From UBA5972 sp964600965 (GTDB lineage Bacteria > Pseudomonadota > Alphaproteobacteria > Rhodobacterales > Rhodobacteraceae), in NCBI GenBank assembly GCA_964600965.1, contig CAZRLO010000004.1:5120-69119 (forward strand): a DNA stretch of 64,000 bases, written 5' to 3'. The notes below the pieces were generated by a model. That model was given only the letters and a program-made list of their open reading frames with translations. It did no database searches and was not told the DNA's origin. The translations under genes were made by a program, and so were the position numbers. Each line of letters starts with the position of its first letter. The stretch's first letter is position 1. This document shows, piece by piece, positions 43,253-50,937 of the stretch.

Positions 43253-44110
43253 ATGCGGGCGCGGTTCGCCCCCTCGCCCACCGGGTTCCTGCATCTGGGG
43301 CATGCCTTTTCTGCGCTGACCGCCGCGCGGCTGGCGCGCGAGATGGGCGGCGAATTCCTGCTGCGGATCGAGGATATCGATACCGCCCGCGCCCGGCCCA
43401 AATTCGAGACCGCAATTCTGGAAGACCTCGGTTGGCTCGGGTTGTCATGGCCCCGCCCGGTCATGCGACAGTCAGCGCGCATGAAGGCCTATGGAAATGC
43501 GCTTGACGCATTGGCATCGTCGAATTTGATCTATCCCTGTTCGTGCAGCCGGCGCGATATCGTGACCGCGCTTTCCGCGCCACAGGCCGCGCGCGCACAT
43601 GCCGGGCCGGACGGGCCGGTCTATCCCGGCACCTGCCGGGGCCGGGCCATCGCCAGCCGAAAGCCGGGCGATGCGCTGCGTTTCGATATGGCCGGGGCGG
43701 TTGAATTTCTGGGCGGCCATGGGGCCATTGCCCGGCTTGGATTTCTTGAGACCGGGGGGCAAAACCCGGGCTGGCGGGCGCTGAAGGCGCGCGAACTGAT
43801 CACAAGTTGTGGCGATATCGTGCTGGCGCGGCGCGATATCCGCACCTCGTACCATCTGGCGGTCGTCATTGATGATGCGGCGCAGGACATCACCCATGTT
43901 TCGCGCGGGCTCGACCTGCAGCCCGCCACGCAAATTCATGTCGTGTTGCAGGCGGTGTTGGGCCTGGTGCATCCGGTCTATCATCACCACGTATTGATCC
44001 GGGATGCGGGCGGACAGCGTCTGGCGAAACGCGACGCCGCCCGGGCGTTGCAAAGCCTTCGCCGGGAGGGGAAGTCGCCCGATGAGGTTCGGGCGCTGGT
44101 TGGATTATGA
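43253..44110 (+). CDS. gluQRS: glutamyl-Q tRNA(Asp) synthetase
   Basis: 285 residues, a glutamyl-tRNA synthetase catalytic domain without an anticodon-binding domain, the defining trait of GluQ-RS. It attaches glutamate to queuosine in the anticodon of tRNA-Asp. RFAPSPTGFLHLGHAFSALT contains the HIGH-type motif, ADP-site residues lie in LLRIEDIDTARAR, a zinc site is suggested by YPCSCSRRD and YPGTC, and the KMSKS counterpart is GQRLAKRDAA. Overlaps convergent hisI by 6 bp at the 3' end. Confidence 0.93.
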   Translation: MRARFAPSPTGFLHLGHAFSALTAARLAREMGGEFLLRIEDIDTARARPKFETAILEDLGWLGLSWPRPVMRQSARMKAYGNALDALASSNLIYPCSCSRRDIVTALSAPQAARAHAGPDGPVYPGTCRGRAIASRKPGDALRFDMAGAVEFLGGHGAIARLGFLETGGQNPGWRALKARELITSCGDIVLARRDIRTSYHLAVVIDDAAQDITHVSRGLDLQPATQIHVVLQAVLGLVHPVYHHHVLIRDAGGQRLAKRDAARALQSLRREGKSPDEVRALVGL

Positions 44111-44470
44111 CACCGGTTGGCTGATTTCCACTTCAATACCATCACGTACAGCGTTGTAAAAACACGATTTTCGATTGGTGTGGCAGGCCGGACCGGTCTG
44201 GCGGACCTGTAACAGCAGGCAATCGCGGTCGCAGTCGAACCGCAATTCGACCAATTCCTGCACATGTCCGCTGGTCGCGCCTTTTTCCCAGAATGCACCG
44301 CGCGAGCGCGACCAATAGGTGACGCGACGGGTCCGCAGACTGCGGGCAATGGATTGCGCGTTCATCCACGCCAGCATCAGGACCTCGCCCGAGACGCAAT
44401 CCTGAGCGATGGCCGGGATCAGGCCGCGATCGTCAAATCTCAGGGTTTCCGGGTCAAATTCCATCGCCAT
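44105..44470 (-). CDS. hisI: phosphoribosyl-AMP cyclohydrolase
   Basis: 121 residues, the free-standing form without a HisE fusion. It opens the adenine ring of phosphoribosyl-AMP, step three of histidine synthesis. GEVLMLAWMNAQSIARSLRT, then YWSRSRGAFWEKGATSGHVQ, is the family core. The metal sites are in LRFDCDRDCLLLQVRQTG (Asp-Cys-Asp-Arg-Asp) and ACHTNRKSCFY with the zinc cysteines. No other his gene is adjacent. Confidence 0.95.
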   Translation of the reverse strand: MAMEFDPETLRFDDRGLIPAIAQDCVSGEVLMLAWMNAQSIARSLRTRRVTYWSRSRGAFWEKGATSGHVQELVELRFDCDRDCLLLQVRQTGPACHTNRKSCFYNAVRDGIEVEISQPVS

Positions 44471-44546
44471 GTCAGCATGTCCTTTTCAAGCGCCCTCGCA
44501 TCCCTTATCTAAAGCGCAACCAGACACAAGAAAAGGCGCGGTTGCC

Positions 44547-44999
44547 ATGCGCGGCGAAAGCGATCTCATCAAATTGTATTCCGGCCGCATTCTGGCACTG
44601 GCCGCCGCGATTCCGCATACCGAACGGCTGGCAGGGCCGGTTGCAACCGCGCATCGGCGCTCGCCGGTTTGCGGGTCCGCCGTCACGGTGGATCTGGTGA
44701 TCTGCGACGGGCGGATCGAGTCGTTTGGCCAGGACGTCAAGGCCTGTGCCCTCGGTCAGGCCGCCGCGTCGGTTCTGGGGGCGCATGTGATCGGGCGCAG
44801 CCTTGCCGAAATCACGGTCGCACGCGACCAGCTTGCCGCCATGCTGAAATCGGACGGTCCCGCGCCGGATGCGCCCTTTGAAGAGCTTGAAGTCCTGATG
44901 CCCGCCCGCGCCTATCCCAACCGCCACGCGTCGATCCTGCTGGCGATGGAGGCGACCATCGCCGCCCTGAACGTCGCGCCGAACACCGCCTGCGCCTAA
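44547..44999 (+). CDS. IscU/NifU N-terminal-like iron-sulfur scaffold family protein
   Basis: 150 residues. HTERLAGPVATAHRRSPVCG, then SAVTVDLVICDGRIESFG, and CALGQAAASVLGAHVIGRSL form the IscU/NifU-N fold, with cysteines in PVCGS and KACALGQ at two of the positions used for cluster assembly. A third typical cysteine is not clear, and C149 near the end (NTACA) may or may not substitute. Relatives in Rhodobacterales often precede yidD, which is not present here. The minus-strand terminator at 44998-45033 overlaps its stop codon. Confidence 0.78.
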   Translation: MRGESDLIKLYSGRILALAAAIPHTERLAGPVATAHRRSPVCGSAVTVDLVICDGRIESFGQDVKACALGQAAASVLGAHVIGRSLAEITVARDQLAAMLKSDGPAPDAPFEELEVLMPARAYPNRHASILLAMEATIAALNVAPNTACA

Positions 45000-45033
45000 A
45001 AAAACGCCGCAGCTTCCAAATGGAAGTGCGGCG
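44998..45033 (-). terminator. intrinsic terminator of the small SOS gene
   Basis: On the minus strand, CGCCGC and GCGGCG pair (45028-45033 with 45005-45010), continued by a CTTCCA/TGGAAG inner stem with a 2-nt loop, then seven Ts (A-run 44998-45004 on the plus strand). The plus-strand 3' flank is not T-rich, so it serves a minus-strand transcript. The only candidate is the 38-codon gene at 45172-45288. Confidence 0.8.
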
Positions 45034-45060
45034 CCAAAGGTGCGGACCGTGGGTTTCCCG

Positions 45061-45074
45061 TTTGTGATCACAAA
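45061..45074. other. 14-bp perfect palindrome
   Basis: TTTGTGATCACAAA, between the end of the small SOS gene and its terminator. Its inner TGTGA/TCACA halves recall Crp/Fnr half-sites but without the usual 6-bp spacer. It could be a protein site or a short RNA stem. Confidence 0.35.
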
Positions 45075-45171
45075 AGATCAAACGCCCGGATCAGGCGAAA
45101 TCGGGGCGTTGGCGCGCGCGATCAAGGGAAGAGACGCGCCGCCATCTTGCGGGAACGGACCGTGGGCAGTG

Positions 45172-45288
45172 TCACGCCATGCCGGGCAGCGCCAGCCCGA
45201 CCATCAGCACCACCAAAATGGCGGCCATGCCAATGGAATCTTCCAGAAAAGTACCGCGGGATACGATGCAACGGACCTGTTCGAGCAT
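45172..45288 (-). CDS. small single-pass membrane protein under apparent LexA control (SOS-induced small protein)
   Basis: 38 codons: a short amphipathic start (MLEQVRCIVSRGTFLEDS) and one hydrophobic helix (IGMAAILVVLMVGLALPGMA) at the C-terminus. Codons are GC-rich at the third position, as in the surrounding genes. Upstream, 54 nt before the ATG, three GAAC half-sites spaced by exactly 7 bp overlap a promoter-like TTGCAA-N16-TTAAAA; downstream is a strong terminator. It is therefore a monocistronic unit predicted to be repressed by LexA. In Caulobacter, SidA is a 29-residue SOS-induced inner-membrane inhibitor of division with the same design, so a division-checkpoint role is proposed by analogy, without sequence homology shown. 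The ribosome-binding site (AGG, 8 nt) is weak. Confidence 0.6.
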   Translation of the reverse strand: MLEQVRCIVSRGTFLEDSIGMAAILVVLMVGLALPGMA

Positions 45289-45341
45289 GAGAAACCTGTA
45301 GATTGGAACACTGTGTTTCCGGTTTGTTCCATATCTCGGCA

Positions 45342-45377
45342 GAACTTGTAAAGAACTTTTTAAGAACATTTGTGAAC
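45342..45377 (-). promoter_or_regulatory. overlapping LexA boxes and putative promoter
   Basis: GAAC at 45342, 45353 and 45364 are separated by 7 bp each, giving two overlapping perfect GTTC-N7-GTTC sites on the minus strand; a fourth GAAC at 45374 has 6-bp spacing. A minus-strand TTGCAA (45385-45380) and TTAAAA (45363-45358) with a 16-bp spacer lie over them, so LexA bound here would block the -10. It lies between recG and the 38-codon gene, 54 nt upstream of the latter. Confidence 0.75.
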
Positions 45378-45406
45378 TTTTGCAATTAACAGTTGAAGAA
45401 CGTCGT

Positions 45407-47497
45407 TCAACCCACTGAAATCATTTGGATAGACTTTTCCTGCTCCATCAAGTGCAGCAAGACCTGCGCCGCTTGCCCGCGCGCCGATGTCAGGTCCGGG
45501 TCGGTTGCCAGCAGCAGGCGTGCGTCATCCTGCGCCAGTTTCATCAGATCGGCCTGAATCTCCAGATCGGCAATCCGGAATTTTGGCAGCCCCGATTGCG
45601 CCACCCCCAGCACATCCCCGGCACCGCGCAGCTTCAGGTCCTGTTCCGCCAGATAAAAACCGTCGTCGCTGTCGCGCAACGCCATCAACCGCTGATGGGC
45701 GGCATTGCCCAAGGGCGGAGAATAGATCAGCAGACACGACGATTGCGCCGCCCCCCGCCCGACGCGGCCCCGCAACTGATGCAATTGCGCCAGACCAAAA
45801 TTTTCGGCCTGCTCGATCACCATGATCGACGCCGCGGGCACGTCGACGCCGACCTCGATCACGGTGGTTGCGACCAGAACGCGAACTTGCCCGGCAATGA
45901 ATGCCGCCATGGCCGCGTCCTTTTCGGCCGTTTGCATCTGCCCATGAACCAGACCGACGTTTTCCTCGCCCAGGGCATGGCGCAGCGCCTGATACCGATC
46001 GGCGGCGGCGGTCCATTCGACCAGCTCGCTCTCCTGAACCAGGGGACACACCCAATAGACCTGCCGGTCCTCGGCCAGCGCCGATTTCAGGTGCGCCACG
46101 ACTTCATCGATGCGCCCGGCCGGCATCACGACCGTGCGCACCGGTTTTCTGCCGGGCGGTTTTTCGTCAAGCACCGAGACATCCATGTCGCCATATTGTG
46201 CCAACGCCAGCGAACGCGGAATCGGGGTTGCGGTCATGACCAGAACATCGACCCCCGCGCCCTTGGCCCCCAGATCCATGCGCTGGCGCACCCCGAAACG
46301 GTGCTGTTCGTCGATCACGGCAAGGCGCAAATCATTGAATTTGATGTCTTTTTGAAAAACCGCGTGGGTGCCCAGCAGAACATCGGTTGCCCCGTTGGCC
46401 AGACGTTGCAGCTTGGCGACCCGGCTTTTGCCGGTGTCGCGTCCCGTCAGGATCTCCAGCGTCAGGCCGGCGATCTCTGCAAGCGGCAGCAGCGTTTCCA
46501 GATGCTGGCGCGCCAAGATCTCGGTCGGGGCCATCATGACGCCCTGCCCGCCCGCCTCGACCGCGATCAGCAGCGCCAGCCACGCGACCAGCGTCTTGCC
46601 CGAGCCGACATCGCCCTGAAGCAATCGGTTCATCCGATGTTTGCCACCCATGTCCGCCGCAATTTCCGCGATGGCGCGACTCTGCGCCTTGGTCGCCTTG
46701 AACGGCAACGATTTCAACACCTTGTCTTGCAACTTGCCGGTGGATTGGTTGGCCCGCCCCGGCGCGCGCCGTTGCCGCGACCGGGCCAACGCCAGCGTTA
46801 ACTGGTGCGCAAACAATTCATCATACGCCAGACGCTCACGCGGCGGGGCGGCGGGCAACAGATCGCCCGACGATTGCGGTGCGTGGGCCGTTTGCAGGGC
46901 GGCGCGCCATCCGGGCCATTGGCACCGCGACCGGATACCGGGTTCGATCCATTCGGCCAGATCGGGCAATCGTTCGAGAGCCGAGGCCAGCGCCCGCTGT
47001 AACCCCTTTTGCGTCAGCCCGGCGCACAGCGGATAGACGGGTTCATAGACCGGAATGGCGCCCGCCTCGTCGGCGCGTAGAATATGGTCGGGATGCACCA
47101 TCTGCGCGACCCCGTCGAACAGTTCCACCTTGCCCGAAACGATGCGCCGCTGGCCGGCGGGCAGATTGCGCCGCAGCCATTCGGCGCGGGCGTGAAAAAA
47201 CACCAGTTGAAAACTGGTCGCCGCATCCCGCACGGTCACGCGATACGGGCGGCCCTTGACGGCGTTCGGATGGTGCGTGCCGACTTCGACCTCGACCGTG
47301 GTGACCACGGGGGCGGTGACCTCGCGGATCGAGTTTTTCGGGTTCCGGTCGATCCCCGCATAGGGCAGCGTCATCACCAGATCGCGCGGGCGCGCGATGT
47401 CCATGGTCGCGAAATGCCGGGCGTTACGCGCGCCGATCCCGGCAAGGCCGGTCATGTCGGCGAAAAGCCCAAACAGCGATTCCGGTCGGGGGCTCAT
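45407..47497 (-). CDS. recG: ATP-dependent DNA helicase RecG
   Basis: 696 residues. RecG reverses stalled replication forks and processes branched DNA. The N-terminal wedge/OB domain spans about 60-170. The helicase core contains Walker A GDVGSGKTLVAWLALLIAVE, motif II AVIDEQHRFGVRQRMDLG (DEQH), motif III VMTATPIPRSLALAQYGDMD, and in the second lobe ATTVIEVGVDVPAASIMVIE with QLHQLRGRVGRGAAQSSCLL. The length and motifs are typical. It lies 10 bp downstream of ligA on the same strand, probably one transcript. Confidence 0.97.
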   Translation of the reverse strand: MSPRPESLFGLFADMTGLAGIGARNARHFATMDIARPRDLVMTLPYAGIDRNPKNSIREVTAPVVTTVEVEVGTHHPNAVKGRPYRVTVRDAATSFQLVFFHARAEWLRRNLPAGQRRIVSGKVELFDGVAQMVHPDHILRADEAGAIPVYEPVYPLCAGLTQKGLQRALASALERLPDLAEWIEPGIRSRCQWPGWRAALQTAHAPQSSGDLLPAAPPRERLAYDELFAHQLTLALARSRQRRAPGRANQSTGKLQDKVLKSLPFKATKAQSRAIAEIAADMGGKHRMNRLLQGDVGSGKTLVAWLALLIAVEAGGQGVMMAPTEILARQHLETLLPLAEIAGLTLEILTGRDTGKSRVAKLQRLANGATDVLLGTHAVFQKDIKFNDLRLAVIDEQHRFGVRQRMDLGAKGAGVDVLVMTATPIPRSLALAQYGDMDVSVLDEKPPGRKPVRTVVMPAGRIDEVVAHLKSALAEDRQVYWVCPLVQESELVEWTAAADRYQALRHALGEENVGLVHGQMQTAEKDAAMAAFIAGQVRVLVATTVIEVGVDVPAASIMVIEQAENFGLAQLHQLRGRVGRGAAQSSCLLIYSPPLGNAAHQRLMALRDSDDGFYLAEQDLKLRGAGDVLGVAQSGLPKFRIADLEIQADLMKLAQDDARLLLATDPDLTSARGQAAQVLLHLMEQEKSIQMISVG

Positions 47498-47507
47498 GGT
47501 TGCGGGG

Positions 47508-49652
47508 TCATTTCGGGGTGCCGGTCAAATCCAGCCATTCCTGTTCGCTCAGGATGGTCACGCCCAGATCGCGGGCCTTCTTCGCCTTGGAACCGGCGCC
47601 CTCGCCGGCGACCAGCAGATCGGTTTTCGCCGAAACCGACCCGGTGACCCGCGCGCCCAGCGACTCGGCGGTCGCCTTGGCTTCGGCGCGCCCCATCTTT
47701 TCGAGCGTGCCGGTGAAAACCACCACCTTGCCGGCCACCGGCGAGTCGGACTGCCCGATCGGGATGGCGCGTTCGATTTCCAGCTCGGCCACCAGTCGGT
47801 CGATGGAGGCGCGGGAATTCGGCTGCTGGAACGCCGTGATCAGGGCCGAGGCCATGACCGCGCCGACGCCATCGATGCCGGTTACGGTCTCCCATGCGCT
47901 GCCCGTGCCGATGGTCGCTTCGTCCAAGGTTTTGGCAAGCGATTCGAAGGTTCCGAAATGCGCCGCCAGCACGGTGCCAGAGCGTTCGCCGACATGGCGG
48001 ATGCCCAAGGCGAAAATCACTCGATCCAGCGGAATGCGCCGTTTGTCACGGATTGCGGCAAAGAGATTGCCGGCCGAGATATCCCCCCAGCCCTCGCGTT
48101 TCGCAAGCGGCATGTCGAGTTTCGCGTCGCGCGCCTGAAGCGTGAAGATATCGGCCGGTTCCCGCACACCAAGATCGGCATCGTCAAAGAACATCGCAAT
48201 CTGCCTGTCGCCCAGCCCGTCGATGTCGAATGCGGCGCGCGAAACGAAATGTTTCAGTTTTTCAAGCGCTTGCGCCGGGCAAATCGCGCCACCCGTGCAA
48301 CGACGCACCGAATCGCCGGCGTCACGCACTGCCGCCGACCCGCATTCCGGGCATCGATGCGGAAATTCATAGGGCGTGCTGTCCGGCGCACGTTTGCCGG
48401 GATCGACATCGCGAATTTTCGGGATCACGTCACCGGCCCGGTAAACTTCGACCCAATCGCCGACACGAATGTCGCGGCCCTGCCGGATCGGCGCGCCGGT
48501 GGCGTCGCGTCCGGCGATGTAATCTTCGTTATGCAGCGTCGCGTTTGCAACCACGACCCCGCCCACCGTCACCGGTTGCAGCCGTGCGACCGGCGACAAT
48601 GCCCCGGTACGGCCCACCTGAATGTCGATGCCCAGAACGGTTGTATGCGCGGTTTCGGCCGGAAACTTGTGCGCCAGCGCCCAGCGCGGCGTGGTGGAAC
48701 GCAGGCCAAGACGGGCCTGAAAAGCCAGATCGTCGACCTTGTAGACCACACCGTCGATGTCGTAGCCAAGCGTCGCGCGCTGCGCCTCGATGGCGCGGTA
48801 ATGCGCAATCGCGCCCTCGGTGGATTCGAAGCGCGCGAAATGCGGATTGACGGCAAAGCCGAGCGCCGCCAGACGCGCGATCGCGGCGGTCTGGGTCTGG
48901 GCCAAAGGCTCGGAATTCTCGCCCCAGGCATAGGCGAAAAAGCGCAAGGGCCGTGCCCGGGTGACGTTGCAATCAAGCTGGCGCAGCGATCCCGCCGCCG
49001 CATTGCGCGGGTTTGCGAATTCCTTGCCGCCATCGGCGCGCTGCCGGTCGTTGAGCGCGGCGAAATCGACGTGGCTCATGTATACTTCGCCGCGAACCTC
49101 AAGGATTTCCGGTGCGTCATCAAGCGTTTGCGGAATGTCGGCGATGGTGCGGGCGTTTGGGGTCACATTCTCGCCCGTGCGGCCATCGCCACGGGTCGCC
49201 GCCTGCACCAGAACCCCGTTTTCGTATCTGAGCGAAAGCGAAAGGCCGTCGATCTTGGGTTCCGCCGTGATCGCCAGCGCTGCCGCATCTGCCAGTCCCA
49301 GAAATTTTCGCACCCGCTGGACGAAATCGATGACGTCGCCGTCACTGAACCCATTGCCAAGCGACAGCATGCGCCGGGCGTGGGTGACCTTGGAAAATGT
49401 CTCGCTGATCGTCGCCCCGACGACATCGCTGGGGCTATCATCGCGTTTCAGGCCGGGAAAGGCCGCCTCGATCCGGGCATTCCGGGATTTCGCGGCGTCG
49501 TATTCGGCGTCGCTGATGTCGGGCGCATCGCGGGTGTGATAGGCGGCGTTGGCCGCATGCAGCAATGCCGCAAGGCGCGCCAGTTCGACCGTTGCCTGCG
49601 CCTGCGTCAGGTCCGATACCGCCAATTCCGACGCGGGTATTTCCGTTGCCAT
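47508..49652 (-). CDS. ligA: NAD-dependent DNA ligase
   Basis: 714 residues, full length. It seals nicks using NAD. The N-terminal Ia domain holds YHTRDAPDISDAEYD for NAD; the adenylated lysine is K133 in AITAEPKIDGLSLSLRYENG; the OB-fold, then a four-cysteine zinc finger (HRCPECGSAAV and RRCTGGAICPAQ), helix-hairpin-helix repeats (RHVGERSGTVLAAHFG and GIDGVGAVMASALI) and a C-terminal BRCT domain (VVFTGTLEKMGRAEAKATAE) follow in the standard order. It lies upstream of recG and 81 bp downstream of ctrA on the same strand. Confidence 0.98.
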   Translation of the reverse strand: MATEIPASELAVSDLTQAQATVELARLAALLHAANAAYHTRDAPDISDAEYDAAKSRNARIEAAFPGLKRDDSPSDVVGATISETFSKVTHARRMLSLGNGFSDGDVIDFVQRVRKFLGLADAAALAITAEPKIDGLSLSLRYENGVLVQAATRGDGRTGENVTPNARTIADIPQTLDDAPEILEVRGEVYMSHVDFAALNDRQRADGGKEFANPRNAAAGSLRQLDCNVTRARPLRFFAYAWGENSEPLAQTQTAAIARLAALGFAVNPHFARFESTEGAIAHYRAIEAQRATLGYDIDGVVYKVDDLAFQARLGLRSTTPRWALAHKFPAETAHTTVLGIDIQVGRTGALSPVARLQPVTVGGVVVANATLHNEDYIAGRDATGAPIRQGRDIRVGDWVEVYRAGDVIPKIRDVDPGKRAPDSTPYEFPHRCPECGSAAVRDAGDSVRRCTGGAICPAQALEKLKHFVSRAAFDIDGLGDRQIAMFFDDADLGVREPADIFTLQARDAKLDMPLAKREGWGDISAGNLFAAIRDKRRIPLDRVIFALGIRHVGERSGTVLAAHFGTFESLAKTLDEATIGTGSAWETVTGIDGVGAVMASALITAFQQPNSRASIDRLVAELEIERAIPIGQSDSPVAGKVVVFTGTLEKMGRAEAKATAESLGARVTGSVSAKTDLLVAGEGAGSKAKKARDLGVTILSEQEWLDLTGTPK

Positions 49653-49732
49653 GCGCCCCCCGATCCCCGGGCAAAAGTTAAGGCGGGCGCGGTCAGAGGT
49701 CCAGTTTAATTCGAGCGCGGCAATGCCATCGC

Positions 49733-50446
49733 TCAGGCGCCGATGGCAATCGGTCCGGCGGCTTCCACCGGTACGGGGTCGCGCAACACATAGCCCCGGC
49801 CCCAGACGGTTTCGATGTGATTGTCGCCGCCCGTGGCCATCGACAGTTTCTTGCGCAGTTTGCAGATGAATACGTCGATGATTTTCAGCTCCGGCTCGTC
49901 CATGCCGCCGTAGAGGTGGTTGAGAAACATCTCCTTGGTCAGCGTCGTGCCCTTTCTCAGGCTCAGGAGTTCCAGCATCTGGTATTCCTTGCCAGTCAGG
50001 TGAACGGGGCTTGATTCAACCTCGACGGTTTTGGCATCGAGGTTGACCACGACCTGCCCGGTCTGGATGATCGACTGCGCGTGCCCCTTGGAGCGGCGGA
50101 TGATGGCGTGGATGCGCGCGATCAATTCCTCGCGGTGGAACGGTTTGGTCAGGTAGTCGTCGGCGCCAAAGCCGAAGCCGCGGATCTTGTTGTCGGTGTC
50201 GTCGTTGCCCGACAGGATCAGGATCGGCGTGTCGATCCGCGCCCTTCGCAACTGGCGCAACACCTCGTGGCCATTCATGTCTGGCAGGTTCAAATCCAAC
50301 AAAATCAGATCGTAATCGTATAGTTTGGCCAAATCGATGCCTTCCTCGCCCAGGTCGGTCGCGTAGACGTTGAGGTTGGCATTGGCCAACATCATTTCGA
50401 TGCTTTTTGAGGTGGTGGGGTCGTCTTCGACCAACAGGATGCGCAT
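49733..50446 (-). CDS. ctrA: cell-cycle response regulator CtrA
   Basis: 237 residues, OmpR class. The receiver domain MRILLVEDDPTTSKSIEMML has the acidic pair, the phospho-acceptor Asp51 in LILLDLNLPDMNGHEVL, and the conserved Lys in DDYLTKPFHREELIARIHAI. The winged-helix DNA-binding domain from about residue 125 has SPVHLTGKEYQMLELLSLRK and IDVFICKLRKKLSMATGG, then VWGRGYVL. CtrA controls cell-cycle, motility and gene-transfer-agent genes in alphaproteobacteria; in Rhodobacterales it is generally non-essential. It sits next to its antagonist gene sciP. A CtrA-like site lies 54-68 bp upstream of the start. Confidence 0.96.
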   Translation of the reverse strand: MRILLVEDDPTTSKSIEMMLANANLNVYATDLGEEGIDLAKLYDYDLILLDLNLPDMNGHEVLRQLRRARIDTPILILSGNDDTDNKIRGFGFGADDYLTKPFHREELIARIHAIIRRSKGHAQSIIQTGQVVVNLDAKTVEVESSPVHLTGKEYQMLELLSLRKGTTLTKEMFLNHLYGGMDEPELKIIDVFICKLRKKLSMATGGDNHIETVWGRGYVLRDPVPVEAAGPIAIGA

Positions 50447-50499
50447 GAAATCTCTCCGATGATGGCGGGTGTTTTCTATGCGACTCTGGCGTACAATGG

Positions 50500-50514
50500 T
50501 TAATCGTTGGTTAC
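50500..50514 (-). promoter_or_regulatory. candidate CtrA-binding site upstream of ctrA
   Basis: TTAA-TCGTTGG-TTAC matches the TTAA-N7-TTAA CtrA consensus at 7 of 8 defined positions. It is 54-68 bp upstream of the ctrA ATG, between ctrA and sciP, which fits autoregulation. Confidence 0.5.
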
Positions 50515-50541
50515 CCGTGGCCCAATCCATAGCATTTCAAC

Positions 50542-50820
50542 TTAAGGTTGTCTATACTTCTGTACCGCCGTGGCTCGCAGGGCCGTTTCGCCGTGTTCGC
50601 GGGCCCTTGAAATCCAGTCGTCCAGTTCCTCTGCCGTCAGGCCGTACAACGCGCATGCCTCATCCGCCGTCAGCAATCCGAATTCCACCGCGCGCACGAC
50701 CGCACCCTTGCGGCTGGCCACCCAGCGGCGTGTGGCGGGCGGCGGCAGGTCGGCGCGGCTCATGGTCGTGCCGTCGTGCAATGTCACCAACAATGGTCCC
50801 CTGCCCTTTTTGATGTACAT
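50542..50820 (-). CDS. sciP: SciP family CtrA inhibitor (DUF1153)
   Basis: 92 residues. LVTLHDGTTMSRADLPPPAT, then RRWVASRKGAVVRAVEFGLL and TADEACALYGLTAEELDDWI form the DUF1153 helix-turn-helix; the protein ends with the family-typical ALRATAVQKYRQP. In Caulobacter SciP binds CtrA and blocks its activation of target promoters. ATG 50820 (MYIKKGRGPLLVT) is the family start. It lies 95 bp upstream of ctrA on the same strand, and is divergent from mnmA. Confidence 0.92.
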   Translation of the reverse strand: MYIKKGRGPLLVTLHDGTTMSRADLPPPATRRWVASRKGAVVRAVEFGLLTADEACALYGLTAEELDDWISRAREHGETALRATAVQKYRQP

Positions 50821-50937
50821 TTCCCCGGTCCTTTCGCGCAGCCAGACTGCACCCGGTTCCTTAAAATGCCGATAATGGCGGGTCTTGCGACTGCGTAAGA
50901 TTTTCCTATATTGCGCGCGAAGCAAGGGTTTCCTGAA

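Noticed and set aside
50911..50937. Longer start for mnmA at 50911
   Set aside because: Nine extra codons add no family residues, and the ATG at 50938 (MNVAQ) is the usual type of start.
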